Source: a virus
Virus record (IMG/VR): IMGVR_UViG_3300015371_000087
Location: 1-40,755 of that record
DNA: 40,755 bases
Reading direction: 5' to 3' (one strand)
Position 1 is the first letter of the stretch, and each line of letters opens with the position of its first letter. Below the pieces are notes generated by a model. The model saw only the letters and a list, made by a program, of their open reading frames with translations, was not told where the DNA came from and did not search any database. Position numbers and translations under genes: made by a program. Below, piece by piece: positions 18,754-26,832 of this stretch.

Positions 18754-21700
18754 AGACAAACTACCTAGCACCGCAGGCGGCGACAACTGGGGCAAGGGAT
18801 CGAGCGGATCATGGCGCGACTCCGAGGTTGACTCGACCAAGAACGGCAAGCGCGCTCGCCAGTCGGTTGCGCGCTCGCCGGGCGAAGACAAACTAGGCGG
18901 GAAGCACGCACACGACCCGCCGATCATCAAGGAAACCATCAAGCGCGGCAACCGTCGCGCGCAGACGTTCGTGAGCCTGCATCACCATAGTACGTTTTCG
19001 TACATGGACGGCTACCAGATGCCAGAGGCGCACGTCCGGCGCGCAACGGAACTCAACATGGACAAGCTCGCAATGACCGAGCACGGAAATGTCGATAGCC
19101 ACGCGAAGTTCGAGCAGGCGGCACAAAAGCATGGCATCAAACCGATCTTTGGCTGCGAAGTCTACATGCCCTGTCCCTGGGAACCGGGACTCAAAGGGCA
19201 GCGCAAGACACACCTCACGGTTCTGGCAAAGGATGCTGCGGGCTATCGAAACCTCCTTCATCTTGTCTCTAAGTCATGGGACGAATGGTTCCGATTCAAG
19301 CCTACGGTCCCGTACGAGGGTCTAGTCGAGCACAAGGAAGGTCTCATCATTCTGAGCGGGTGCGCCGGTAGCCTGCTCAGCTGTTCGGTCGCCGGTGGGA
19401 AAGGACTCGATCCGAAACATGCCTCGTTCAAACGCGGGCTTCGAGTGGCAAAACAATTTGTTGAGGATTTCGGTGAAAACTACTTCATCGAGGTCCAGGG
19501 TTTTCCTAACCTTGAGGATCGGTGCCGGGCAAACCCAATTCTGGCACGGATTGCGCAGCGAACAGGTGCGCAACTCGTCGGATCAATGGATTGCCATTAC
19601 ACGACTTTGGAAGACTCCGAAATCCAAGAGATTCTACATAACCTTCGGGGCCAGGGTAAGAAACAGGATCTTGAAGATGACGATAGAGCCTGGTCATATG
19701 ACACGGGCCTCTGCCTGCCGCTCAGCGATGGAGCAATCCTCCGTAAGCTTCAAGCTACAGGGCTTTCCCGCGCACAAGCAGTCGCGGCAATCCAGGCGTC
19801 AGCCGACATCGGGGCGGCATGCGATGTAACACTTCCTAAGCTCGACCCACCGGAGTTCCCGCTACCGGACGGCTACGCCGGTGACATGCGTGACTACTGG
19901 CGTGAGAAAATCCGTGAGGGGTGGAAGCGGCGGGGCTTCGACCGACTCTATGGCTCTGAGATGCGCCGCTACCGCGAGCGCCTGCGCTACGAAGTCGAGT
20001 TGATCGAGAGCAAGAACTTTGAAAACTACTTCCTCATCGTTTCCGACGCTATCCAATTCCTCAAGGATCAGGATATCCCTGTTGGTCCTGCGCGCGGTTC
20101 CGCCGCCGCGAGTCTCACGGCGTTCGTGCTTCGCATTACAGAAGTCGATCCGATGCGGTTCCCGCTGCTCGTCTTTGAGCGTTTCATTGACATCAACCGC
20201 GACGACTTGCCGGACATTGACATTGATCTTCCGTCGGAGGTAAGGGATCTTGGTATCCTGCGCGACTACCTGGCTACGAAATACGAGTCGGTTGCCAATA
20301 TCGGTACTTTCACGTATTTCAAGGGCAAGCTGGCACTTGATGATGTGGCTCGATACGGAAACGTCCCCAAGTGGGAAGTCGACAAGATCAAGCAGTTCCT
20401 CATCGAGCGGTCGTCCGGTGACCTCCGCGCGACTTCAACTGTACAGGACACCATCGACCAGTTCCCGGTCGCGAAAGAAGTCATCGACGACTACCCGGTC
20501 CTCAAAAAAGCCGAACTCTTGGAAGGCAACGTAAAGGGTGCAGCCGTTCACGCCGCCGCCTATGTCGTAGCAAACGGCGACATTCGCGATGTGACGGCGG
20601 TCTACCGGCGCAAGATCAAGGATGTGTACGCGAGCGTCGTGTCGCTCGATAAGTACGACGCCGAGCGGCAGGGTCTACTCAAGATTGACTTCCTCGGCCT
20701 CTCTACGATGAGCGCGCTCTGGGATATGTGCCGCTGGGTCGGCATGCGACCGGACGACCTCTACCAGATCGAACTCAAAGACGAGAAGGTGTACGATGTT
20801 TTTCGCAAGAACGACGTTACAGGGGTATTCCAGTTTGACGGTCGGGCGCTTCGGTCGGTTTGTCAGATTGTCAAGCCCGACACGTTCGATGAGATCATGG
20901 CATGCAATGCTCTTTCTCGGCCAGGGCCGCTCCATAACGGCGCGGCTTCAGCATTCGCTGCTATCAAATTCGGCCAACAACAGCCGGAGCGAGTTCATCC
21001 TGCACTTGACCTCATCACTGAGCCGACGCAGTTCCAGATCGTCTACCAAGAGCAGATCATGCGCATTGTCCGTGAGCTGGGAGACTTTCCCTGGACGAGT
21101 GTCGCCTATATCCGAAAGATCATCGCGCGCAAGCTAGGCGAGCAGGAGTTCATGCGTCAGTGGGATCGGTTCTGGGCCGGTTGCCAGACGCTGCATAAAC
21201 GCTACGACGTGCCGCCAATCTCAGAAGAGCAGGCACTCAGCATCTGGCGCGATTGCGTCACGTCCGGTTCGTACGCATTCAACGCAGCTCATTGTTGCGC
21301 CTACGGGTTGCTGGCGTACTGGACGGCCTTCTTCAAGCACTACCATCCTGAAGCGTTCTTCGCTGCGTCGGCCAAGCACTACAAGGACGGGGAGCACGAC
21401 ATGCTCCGCGATGCCGCGCGCCACGGCCTCAAGGTGCTACCGCCGAGCATCCGCAAGCCGCAGTCAACATGGACGCCCGCGAGCGAGCAGCCTGCCGGTG
21501 CCAAGGTTGCGATCCGCGCCGGACTAACGCAGATCGACAACATCGGTGACGCGAAGGCGAAGCTGCTACTTGAAAAGCCGATGCGCAAATGGTCGGAGAT
21601 CACGCAGATTCCCGGTATTGGTCCTAAGACCCTTGAGAAGATCAAGGTGATGCTGCGAAAGGATGATCCGTTTGGCATCTACGAACTTGAGAATTCAATT

Positions 21701-22117
21701 GACGCGGTCAAGGCAGCCATCAGAGATGGCAAGCTGGTGGATGACGGTCGCCGTCTTCCATATCCTACACACTCCAGCGCCGAACTCGACGACGCCCCGA
21801 CAGGTACACGTGTCGTGTGGGTCGGAAGAATGGTCAAGAAGAATATTCGAGACATCTTTGAGGTCAATGCAGCCAAGAAGGGAGAAGCCCTAGATCCAAA
21901 GGACGTTCGTGATCCGCACTTGCGCGAGTTCGCGATTCTGTACGCCCGCGACGAGGACGACCAGACGATGGTCAAAATTAGTCGCTGGGCCTGGCCGAAG
22001 TTCAAGAACGTGATCTTCAACCTCGAAGCTAACGACATTCTCGTCGTGCAAGGCCGCAAGCCAAGGTACGGGATCATGGCAAGCAAGATTTGGGTGGTGA
22101 GTCCCGATGATGACTGA
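18731..22117 (+). CDS. dnaE: DNA polymerase III alpha subunit (DnaE type)
   Basis: The 1128-residue enzyme starts at ATG 18731 after AAGGAGG. Residues 1-78 are a polar extension with a repeated ARSP(S/G)EDKL. The PHP domain follows (SLHHHSTFSYMDG near 82, TEHGN near 116, CEVYM, MDCHY); its metal ligands look intact, so it may proofread as in actinobacterial DnaE1. Palm motifs are GPARGSAAAS near 455 and PDIDIDLPSE near 495; a further Asp region is VTGVFQFDG near 698. A helix-hairpin-helix IPGIGPKTLEKI lies near 960, and a C-terminal OB-like region follows. It synthesises phage DNA; no clamp is encoded in the window. Confidence 0.95.
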   Translation: MAARSPSEDKLPSTAGGDNWGKGSSGSWRDSEVDSTKNGKRARQSVARSPGEDKLGGKHAHDPPIIKETIKRGNRRAQTFVSLHHHSTFSYMDGYQMPEAHVRRATELNMDKLAMTEHGNVDSHAKFEQAAQKHGIKPIFGCEVYMPCPWEPGLKGQRKTHLTVLAKDAAGYRNLLHLVSKSWDEWFRFKPTVPYEGLVEHKEGLIILSGCAGSLLSCSVAGGKGLDPKHASFKRGLRVAKQFVEDFGENYFIEVQGFPNLEDRCRANPILARIAQRTGAQLVGSMDCHYTTLEDSEIQEILHNLRGQGKKQDLEDDDRAWSYDTGLCLPLSDGAILRKLQATGLSRAQAVAAIQASADIGAACDVTLPKLDPPEFPLPDGYAGDMRDYWREKIREGWKRRGFDRLYGSEMRRYRERLRYEVELIESKNFENYFLIVSDAIQFLKDQDIPVGPARGSAAASLTAFVLRITEVDPMRFPLLVFERFIDINRDDLPDIDIDLPSEVRDLGILRDYLATKYESVANIGTFTYFKGKLALDDVARYGNVPKWEVDKIKQFLIERSSGDLRATSTVQDTIDQFPVAKEVIDDYPVLKKAELLEGNVKGAAVHAAAYVVANGDIRDVTAVYRRKIKDVYASVVSLDKYDAERQGLLKIDFLGLSTMSALWDMCRWVGMRPDDLYQIELKDEKVYDVFRKNDVTGVFQFDGRALRSVCQIVKPDTFDEIMACNALSRPGPLHNGAASAFAAIKFGQQQPERVHPALDLITEPTQFQIVYQEQIMRIVRELGDFPWTSVAYIRKIIARKLGEQEFMRQWDRFWAGCQTLHKRYDVPPISEEQALSIWRDCVTSGSYAFNAAHCCAYGLLAYWTAFFKHYHPEAFFAASAKHYKDGEHDMLRDAARHGLKVLPPSIRKPQSTWTPASEQPAGAKVAIRAGLTQIDNIGDAKAKLLLEKPMRKWSEITQIPGIGPKTLEKIKVMLRKDDPFGIYELENSIDAVKAAIRDGKLVDDGRRLPYPTHSSAELDDAPTGTRVVWVGRMVKKNIRDIFEVNAAKKGEALDPKDVRDPHLREFAILYARDEDDQTMVKISRWAWPKFKNVIFNLEANDILVVQGRKPRYGIMASKIWVVSPDDD

Positions 22118-22427
22118 GTACGAAGTTCGTGAACTGCTCAAGCGATTCACATACAAACCCGGTTGGAAGTTCGAGCCAACGACTTACTTCAGCACCAACC
22201 CTGGCGAAATGACGATGGCGATTCGCTACGAAGCCGAGGATGCATTCAACCCCGGCAGGCAAATCATAGTTGGCACGCGCAAGAGGTTTGTTGCACCAGT
22301 CAACGAACAAATGTTCTGGGCTAATATGCTCAGCATGATCGAAAGTGTCGAGCGCCACGAAGCGCGCGAATGGTTCAAGGTGGACGGCCAAATGCCGTTC
22401 AATCCACACAAGGAGCAGAGAGTATGA
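22107..22427 (+). CDS. Hypothetical protein, 106 aa
   Basis: Two adjacent ATGs (22107, 22110) overlap the end of dnaE. The product is a soluble alpha/beta protein rich in aromatic residues (FTYKPGWKFEPTTYF) with a basic patch. It overlaps the ThyX gene (ATGA). It lies between two DNA-synthesis genes but shows no motif. Confidence 0.65.
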   Translation: MMTEYEVRELLKRFTYKPGWKFEPTTYFSTNPGEMTMAIRYEAEDAFNPGRQIIVGTRKRFVAPVNEQMFWANMLSMIESVERHEAREWFKVDGQMPFNPHKEQRV

Positions 22428-23437
22428 ATACCCCGATTGACGAATATCTCCGCACTTACGACGGCGCAAAGCCGCGCGACGGCGTGACCCGCGACATTGC
22501 GTTCAACCGCAAGAGCTTTGGCGAGGGCCAGCCGGAGAACCCGGACCAGGGCAACATCTACGTCGGCACCGATGGCATCAAGGTAACGCTTGAGCAGGAC
22601 TTCAATGACGAGCAGTTGCGCCACCTGCTCAGCTACGCGATCAACGCGACTCGCGGGATCGACCCGAACAACCCGCCTGAGCCTGCCGACTGGGAGGAAA
22701 TGTTGAAAGGCGGCTTGCAGACCTCGCTTGAGGACTTCCGGATTGCGTTCGCTGTCTACGGCGCGAGCCGGACCGCCACGCACCAGATTGTGCGCTCGCG
22801 GCGCGCAGCCTTCCATCAGCAGTCGCAGCGCGCTCACTACTACGGCGACCGGCCATCGGTGCGTGAGCCTGAGAGCTTTGTCGGCAAGCCGCCGCTAGTC
22901 GTTATGGATCACGAGGACTGGCACGGCGGTCTGTACAAGCTCGCGAGCGAGTCCGGCGCTCGCGTTACCGACGTTGACGCCGAGTACAAGTTGCTGGCTG
23001 AGCACGCGGCCTGGTTCTACCGCTTCGCAACGAACAAGGCAGACATCAGCTACCAGGATGCGCGCTTTGGCCTGCTCGAAGGCACGGCGAATTTCATCTT
23101 GTGCGAATACTCGCTGATCGAGTTCATGAACGTCTACGCCTATCGCGGCTGCTCGATGTTCCAGTGGGAGATTGTCTGCATCATGCGCCAGATGCGTGAG
23201 CTACTGGTGGCGGCGCACCCGTACCTCGACCCCTACGTCAAGATCAGCTGCGAAAAGACCAGAGGCGCGCTCGACGCGGACGACGAATTCCATCGCCTCG
23301 ATGGCAGCAACGCCCACCATTGCACGTTCCAGGGCTGGGAGCACGTCGAGCCACAGTGTGACTTCCCTTGGGCGCGCGAGAGCAACCGCAGCTTCAAGAG
23401 CCAGCACCACGAGATTGCTGACAGGAGCAAGTCGTGA
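22424..23437 (+). CDS. thyX: ThyX-type flavin-dependent thymidylate synthase, divergent signature
   Basis: The 337-residue protein carries RSRRAAFHQQSQR at 124-136, aligning with the ThyX signature RHRxxSxNxxSxR; R1, R3, S11 and R13 are kept, while His2 is Ser, Ser6 is Ala and Asn8 is His. Upstream TATHQIV and downstream FQWEI...MRQMRELL also fit the family. ThyX makes dTMP from dUMP using FAD, NADPH and methylene-tetrahydrofolate. The protein is about 100 residues longer than common ThyX. The changes could mean altered substrate or activity. Start ATG 22424 overlaps the previous stop. Confidence 0.85.
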   Translation: MNTPIDEYLRTYDGAKPRDGVTRDIAFNRKSFGEGQPENPDQGNIYVGTDGIKVTLEQDFNDEQLRHLLSYAINATRGIDPNNPPEPADWEEMLKGGLQTSLEDFRIAFAVYGASRTATHQIVRSRRAAFHQQSQRAHYYGDRPSVREPESFVGKPPLVVMDHEDWHGGLYKLASESGARVTDVDAEYKLLAEHAAWFYRFATNKADISYQDARFGLLEGTANFILCEYSLIEFMNVYAYRGCSMFQWEIVCIMRQMRELLVAAHPYLDPYVKISCEKTRGALDADDEFHRLDGSNAHHCTFQGWEHVEPQCDFPWARESNRSFKSQHHEIADRSKS

Positions 23438-23637
23438 TCGAGTACGACAAGCACAAGTTCAAGGAGGCCGTCCAAATCCTTGCTCCTGGCACCGGGCAGG
23501 CGGCGCTCGACGCAATTGCCGACACAATCGAAGAGGCTAACGACAACTGTTGCGGCTGCGGCTGGCCCGCTGAAATGGCAGAGATTCTGAGAAGTGGCGC
23601 TGGCAAGGCTCCCGATGCGCGGACAGACAACAGCTAG
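23434..23637 (+). CDS. Hypothetical protein with Cys cluster, 67 aa (GTG start)
   Basis: GTG 23434 overlaps the ThyX stop (GTGA). The product is helical (AALDAIADTIEEAND) followed by NCCGCGWP, three cysteines in a row of five residues, with no partner ligands, so a simple zinc ribbon is unlikely. Function unknown. Confidence 0.55.
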   Translation: MIEYDKHKFKEAVQILAPGTGQAALDAIADTIEEANDNCCGCGWPAEMAEILRSGAGKAPDARTDNS

Positions 23638-24349
23638 ACGCAAGCTCACGCCGCCGGTACAAATCTGCCACTGTCCCGGCGGCGGCGGGCACCTTTGGGC
23701 CGGACTAAACCCGCGTTGGTATAACGAGGTCGGCCATCCGCTGAACGAGGAACACTGGTGCCCGGATCACCAGGAAGAAAAGGTCCAAATGCAACATGCG
23801 CGGATCGGTGATGCAGTCTCGGCGGCGGCGACCTTCTACAATGAGTTGCCGCTGCCTGAGACACGCAAATGCTTCAACCCTGCGCCGACGGCTCATGAAG
23901 CGGGTGCTGTGCTGCCTGCCGCCAAGTTCTACTTGCGCAAGTCAAAGAAGCGCCGCGACGGTAGTCAGAGCATCAAGCTCGATGCACAATGCAAGGCATG
24001 TCGCCGTGAGCAGGAGAACGAGCGTCGTGCCAACTGGACCAAGGAACAGAAGCGGCGAGCGAGCAAGGCCGCATCAGCACGCAAGCGCAAGCGTCGGCGC
24101 GAGCTACGCAAGCAAACAGACAAGCAGCTTGAGCTTGCGCCGCTGCGCGAGTGGCTTGAACAGTTCGTCAAGGATACCGGCACGACGCATGACTCAATCG
24201 AGCATCGCGCCGGTCTTTCCAAGAGCACCGTCAGCGCTTTGTTGACGCGCAACGGCAAGGTCTACACGAATCAATCGACCGTTGAGAAGATCGCGCAGGC
24301 GCTGGATCGCCCCTACCTATTGTCTCAGCTTTACGGTGAGAAGCGGTAG
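23615..24349 (+). CDS. Zinc-finger plus XRE-type helix-turn-helix regulator, 244 aa
   Basis: ATG 23615 (AAGG upstream) was chosen; GTG 23594 is possible. Residues about 15-55 contain CHC...H...CPDH; about 80-125 have KCFN and later CKACRREQENERR with LPAAKFYLRK between, a pattern like phage zinc-knuckle/HNH-associated proteins. A strongly basic helix follows. Residues about 180-244 are an XRE-like HTH (THDSIEHRAGLSKSTVSALL, then TVEKIAQALDRP). It is the last + strand gene before the convergent junction, so it could regulate the early/late switch. Nuclease activity is not evident. Confidence 0.65.
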   Translation: MRGQTTARRKLTPPVQICHCPGGGGHLWAGLNPRWYNEVGHPLNEEHWCPDHQEEKVQMQHARIGDAVSAAATFYNELPLPETRKCFNPAPTAHEAGAVLPAAKFYLRKSKKRRDGSQSIKLDAQCKACRREQENERRANWTKEQKRRASKAASARKRKRRRELRKQTDKQLELAPLREWLEQFVKDTGTTHDSIEHRAGLSKSTVSALLTRNGKVYTNQSTVEKIAQALDRPYLLSQLYGEKR

Positions 24350-24361
24350 AACCGGCCCGCA

Positions 24362-24399
24362 AGCCCGCTAGCGGCGGTGAGAAAATTCGCTAGCGGGCT
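24362..24399. terminator. Bidirectional terminator at the convergent junction
   Basis: AGCCCGCTAGC (24362-24372) pairs perfectly with GCTAGCGGGCT (24389-24399), 11 bp with a 16-base loop, placed between the last + gene and the last - gene. It can serve both transcripts. The loop contains AAAATT, and the repeat continues beyond the stem on the right side. Confidence 0.8.
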
Positions 24400-24415
24400 G
24401 AGAAAATTCCCTAGC
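24378..24415. repeat. Direct repeat TGAGAAAATTC(G/C)CTAGC, 21-bp period
   Basis: Copy 1 (24378-24394) and copy 2 (24399-24415) agree at 16 of 17 positions and are spaced by 21 bp, two helical turns. Copy 1 overlaps the terminator loop and 3' arm. The A/T core stands out in a GC-rich genome. Confidence 0.8.
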
Positions 24416-25010
24416 AATGCGGGTTGCGCGGCGGACACGGCGGATTATTCTTGTTCCCCTTTGGCCCTGGGGGATTGCCGCCGCTGACTCCGTTGTTGCC
24501 GCCACCGCCTGACTGCGGTGCGGGCATTGGCGCTGGCATCGAGCGCGACGGTCCCGGCGCGCCAGGAGCGCCATTTGAGCCAGGGACACCGCGCGGCCCT
24601 TGCGGACCCTGTGGACCTTGCGCGCCACGCGGACCAACAGGACCGGGCGCACCGGCAGGCCCACGGTTGCCACGCGGACCGCGCACACCTTGCAGGCCGA
24701 GCTTCTTGATGTCGTCGGCGCTGAGAGAACGGAACAGCCGGATCGCCGCGTCGTGCTCCTGCTTGATCGTGGCGAAGTGCGTGATGCGATTGATCAGCGC
24801 GCGGCATGCTTCGACCTCATGCACAGACCCCTCGCGGCAGACCTTGCCGGTATTGAGCGTCTGCTGGACCCGTGTCTCGACGTAGTGGTTGATGATCTTC
24901 GTGCCGACTGTGTTGACAAGCACAATCGCAATAGCAACGATGGCGAGGTAGGCAACCAGCGGCCCACGCTCGCCAAGGGCGTTGCGCAACTTCTGTGTGG
25001 GACTAATCAT
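24411..25010 (-). CDS. Membrane-anchored collagen-like protein, 199 aa
   Basis: One transmembrane helix (about 18-34, [17 protein letters not shown]) follows a short basic N-terminus, so the rest should be outside the cytoplasm. Residues 38-104 are helical with C58 and C69; 105-155 are 17 collagen-like Gly-X-Y triplets ([13 protein letters not shown] and similar); the tail is Gly/Asn/Pro-rich and ends with two Cys. Collagen-like repeats trimerise and appear in phage fibres, but membrane anchoring is unusual. ATG 25010 was chosen; GTG 25055 would overlap the previous gene by 41 bases. The gene ends at the convergent junction. Confidence 0.75.
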   Translation of the reverse strand: MISPTQKLRNALGERGPLVAYLAIVAIAIVLVNTVGTKIINHYVETRVQQTLNTGKVCREGSVHEVEACRALINRITHFATIKQEHDAAIRLFRSLSADDIKKLGLQGVRGPRGNRGPAGAPGPVGPRGAQGPQGPQGPRGVPGSNGAPGAPGPSRSMPAPMPAPQSGGGGNNGVSGGNPPGPKGNKNNPPCPPRNPHC

Positions 25011-25014
25011 GGAC

Positions 25015-25467
25015 TCATGGCGTAGTGGCTTCTTGCAGGACGTTCTGGCAGTCACGCTTCGGAACGAGCGCCTGCATCCATTCCAGCAATGCCTTCCTTT
25101 GAGCCCTCAGCTGCTCATCGGTCAACTTCCGGTCGGGTGGAACCGGTGGATGCCCGAGCAGTCGCAGCGTAACCTTGACGGCTGTGTCGTGTCGGTCGTT
25201 CTGATCATTGCAGCCGTCAAAGATCGATGTAGTTCGCTGTTGTTGGATCTGGGTTGCTAGTTTGCTGTTTTCCCTCGCTAGCCTTGCCGTGTCGTCGGCG
25301 AGCTTCGAAGTGTTGTTTGAGTTCGTATCTGCCCGATTCGCCACGCTGCTAATCTGAAGCAGTCCGATTGCGAACGCCGCGACTACGAACAGGTAGACGC
25401 CGAACAACTGCCAGCGCGGAGTGTTGCCCTTTTCGGTCCAATATGCCTTGATGCTTTCTCTGGTCAC
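25015..25467 (-). CDS. Membrane-anchored coiled-coil protein, 150 aa (GTG start)
   Basis: GTG 25467 with AGG at good spacing overlaps the previous TGA (GTGA); an upstream in-frame start at 25551 would run through the 30-aa gene. One TM helix (about 23-43, FGVYLFVVAAFAIGLLQI) is followed by an Asn/Ser/Thr-rich coiled coil (KLADDTARLARENSKLATQI) and a C-terminal domain with two Cys. The topology resembles a spanin or a fibre anchor, but no lipobox is present. Part of the membrane cassette. Confidence 0.65.
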   Translation of the reverse strand: MTRESIKAYWTEKGNTPRWQLFGVYLFVVAAFAIGLLQISSVANRADTNSNNTSKLADDTARLARENSKLATQIQQQRTTSIFDGCNDQNDRHDTAVKVTLRLLGHPPVPPDRKLTDEQLRAQRKALLEWMQALVPKRDCQNVLQEATTP

Positions 25468-25556
25468 TTGAAACCTAACGCTTCGAATAGAATGACGAGG
25501 GTCAAAATGAAGGTTAGGTAGGCGGTCGTGATCGGGTGGCGCTCGATCCACTTCAT
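25464..25556 (-). CDS. Thirty-residue single-TM protein
   Basis: ATG 25556 overlaps the previous stop (ATGA) and its TGA overlaps the next start (GTGA), so both ends are coupled. It encodes MKWIERHPITTAYLTFILTL followed by VILFEALGFK: a short charged N-terminus and one membrane helix. The double overlap makes chance unlikely. Possible roles are holin partner, antiholin or small regulator of lysis. Confidence 0.65.
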   Translation of the reverse strand: MKWIERHPITTAYLTFILTLVILFEALGFK

Positions 25557-25762
25557 GACTTGCCGTTCTTGTCGTTCTTGTCGTCGGCCCGCAGGAACGC
25601 AGGCAGACCCATCATGGCCGCATACAACAAGAGCAGGGTTGGGCGTTCCGCGTTCTGGAACAGAGCTTCGTTGGCGACCCCTGCTAGCCCGCCAAAGAAT
25701 AAGATCATGTCGCGAAGCGTTGGCCAGTTCTTCACGAGTGCTCGATCATCCGCCGTTACCAT
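25553..25762 (-). CDS. Small membrane protein, 69 aa, holin-like candidate
   Basis: The product has one or two weak hydrophobic segments (MILFFGGLAGVANEALF near 18-35, TLLLLYAAMMGLPAF near 42-56) and a charged C-terminus (RADDKNDKNGKS), the usual layout of a small holin. It overlaps its upstream neighbour by 17 bases. Holin function is inferred from size, topology and location after the fibre gene. Confidence 0.55.
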   Translation of the reverse strand: MVTADDRALVKNWPTLRDMILFFGGLAGVANEALFQNAERPTLLLLYAAMMGLPAFLRADDKNDKNGKS

Positions 25763-25955
25763 TGCGCCGACTTCCGATTAGAAACCCACTGATCATCCCC
25801 ACGACGCCTGTGAACATTGTTACGAACCCGGCCACGACTGCCCTTGCAACCGACTCGTGAGCAAAGAGCAACGTCAAGATCATGCCAACACCGTAAAGCA
25901 TCAGCAGTCCGAAGATCCACGGTATGACCAACCGGAATAGATCCTCGGACTTCAT
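25746..25955 (-). CDS. Two-TM membrane protein, 69 aa, holin-like candidate
   Basis: Two strong hydrophobic helices are present: VIPWIFGLLMLYGVGMILTL (10-29) and ARAVVAGFVTMFTGVVGMI plus SGFLIG (37-61). A basic tail (SRRNGNGG) follows. Size and topology fit class II holins. It starts directly after the collar-domain fibre gene, where lysis genes are common, but no endolysin gene is adjacent. Confidence 0.6.
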   Translation of the reverse strand: MKSEDLFRLVIPWIFGLLMLYGVGMILTLLFAHESVARAVVAGFVTMFTGVVGMISGFLIGSRRNGNGG

Positions 25956-25956
25956 A

Positions 25957-26832
25957 CTACTTGACTCGAATCAGGTAGTTATCAACTTCGTACGGCTGCA
26001 TGTTCTGATGCGGGTTAGCTGCGGCAGCAGCGGTGTTGTTCAGAATATTGGCATTGCCGTTGTTTGTGGTCGGGCCTGCGCCGTTCGTACCCGCGTACCA
26101 AGCCACACTCAGCGTGCCGCCGCCGCCGGACGCGGCAAAGAACCCACCAGCGCTGTTGTCTTGGCGCGCTAGCAGCTGGCCGCCATCGCCAGCAACGTGC
26201 GAGTGTGCTGGCTGCGTATGCGCGTGGCCAGAGTCGGAATGGGTATGCGCCGGGACGCCGGACTCTGCCGCCGCCAAGGTGTAACGCTCAACACCGCCAT
26301 TCTGGCCCTTGGCGCGGTTCGAGTTCGGCACACGGTTGGCCGCGCCCTGCGCGGTGCCCATGTTGTCCTGACCCATCGAAACGCGACCGCGCTTGTCAGG
26401 AAGGTTGAAGGTGGTGCTGCCGTCGCCTGCGCCGTAGCTCGTTCCGACGACAGTGAACAACGGTGCGTACTGACCGGCGCGTGCGATTGCGCGACCATCG
26501 GCCAACAGGAAGCGCGTGTCGGACGGATCGCCGGTGCCGCCGTACGGCATCATTCCACCAAGCGGGATGCCTGCCTCGGTCGTGATCTTGACCCAGGCAC
26601 CGGCGATGTTGAGAAATAGCTCGCCGGTGTCGGTTGCGAAGTAGAACGAACCAGGGTTGGCCGAGCCGTGGCCTGCCGTCCCGACCGCCGCCGGTCGCCC
26701 GGCGAACGTGCCGGTGTAGATGTTGGCGACGTTGTCGAGGTCGTTCGCAAGGTTTGTGATATCTGACGGGACATTCGCCGCGTCTGCTCCAACGGGGAAG
26801 CGGTTTGCTCTGTTTGTGGTAGTGCCAGGCAT
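25957..26832 (-). CDS. Tail fibre/collar-domain protein
   Basis: The 291-residue protein has a central phage tail collar domain (LGGMMPYGG near 91, LLADGRAIARAGQY, STTFNLPDKRGRVSMGQD), as in microcystin-dependent-protein-like fibres. It is followed by a Gly/Asn/His-rich tip (VPAHTHSDSGHAHT, with metal-binding-like HxH repeats) and a conserved end (HQNMQPYEVDNYLIRVK). Such proteins form the distal, receptor-facing part of tail fibres. It lies last among the baseplate genes. The N-terminus (TTTNRANRFPVGAD) probably attaches to the baseplate. Confidence 0.85.
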   Translation of the reverse strand: MPGTTTNRANRFPVGADAANVPSDITNLANDLDNVANIYTGTFAGRPAAVGTAGHGSANPGSFYFATDTGELFLNIAGAWVKITTEAGIPLGGMMPYGGTGDPSDTRFLLADGRAIARAGQYAPLFTVVGTSYGAGDGSTTFNLPDKRGRVSMGQDNMGTAQGAANRVPNSNRAKGQNGGVERYTLAAAESGVPAHTHSDSGHAHTQPAHSHVAGDGGQLLARQDNSAGGFFAASGGGGTLSVAWYAGTNGAGPTTNNGNANILNNTAAAAANPHQNMQPYEVDNYLIRVK

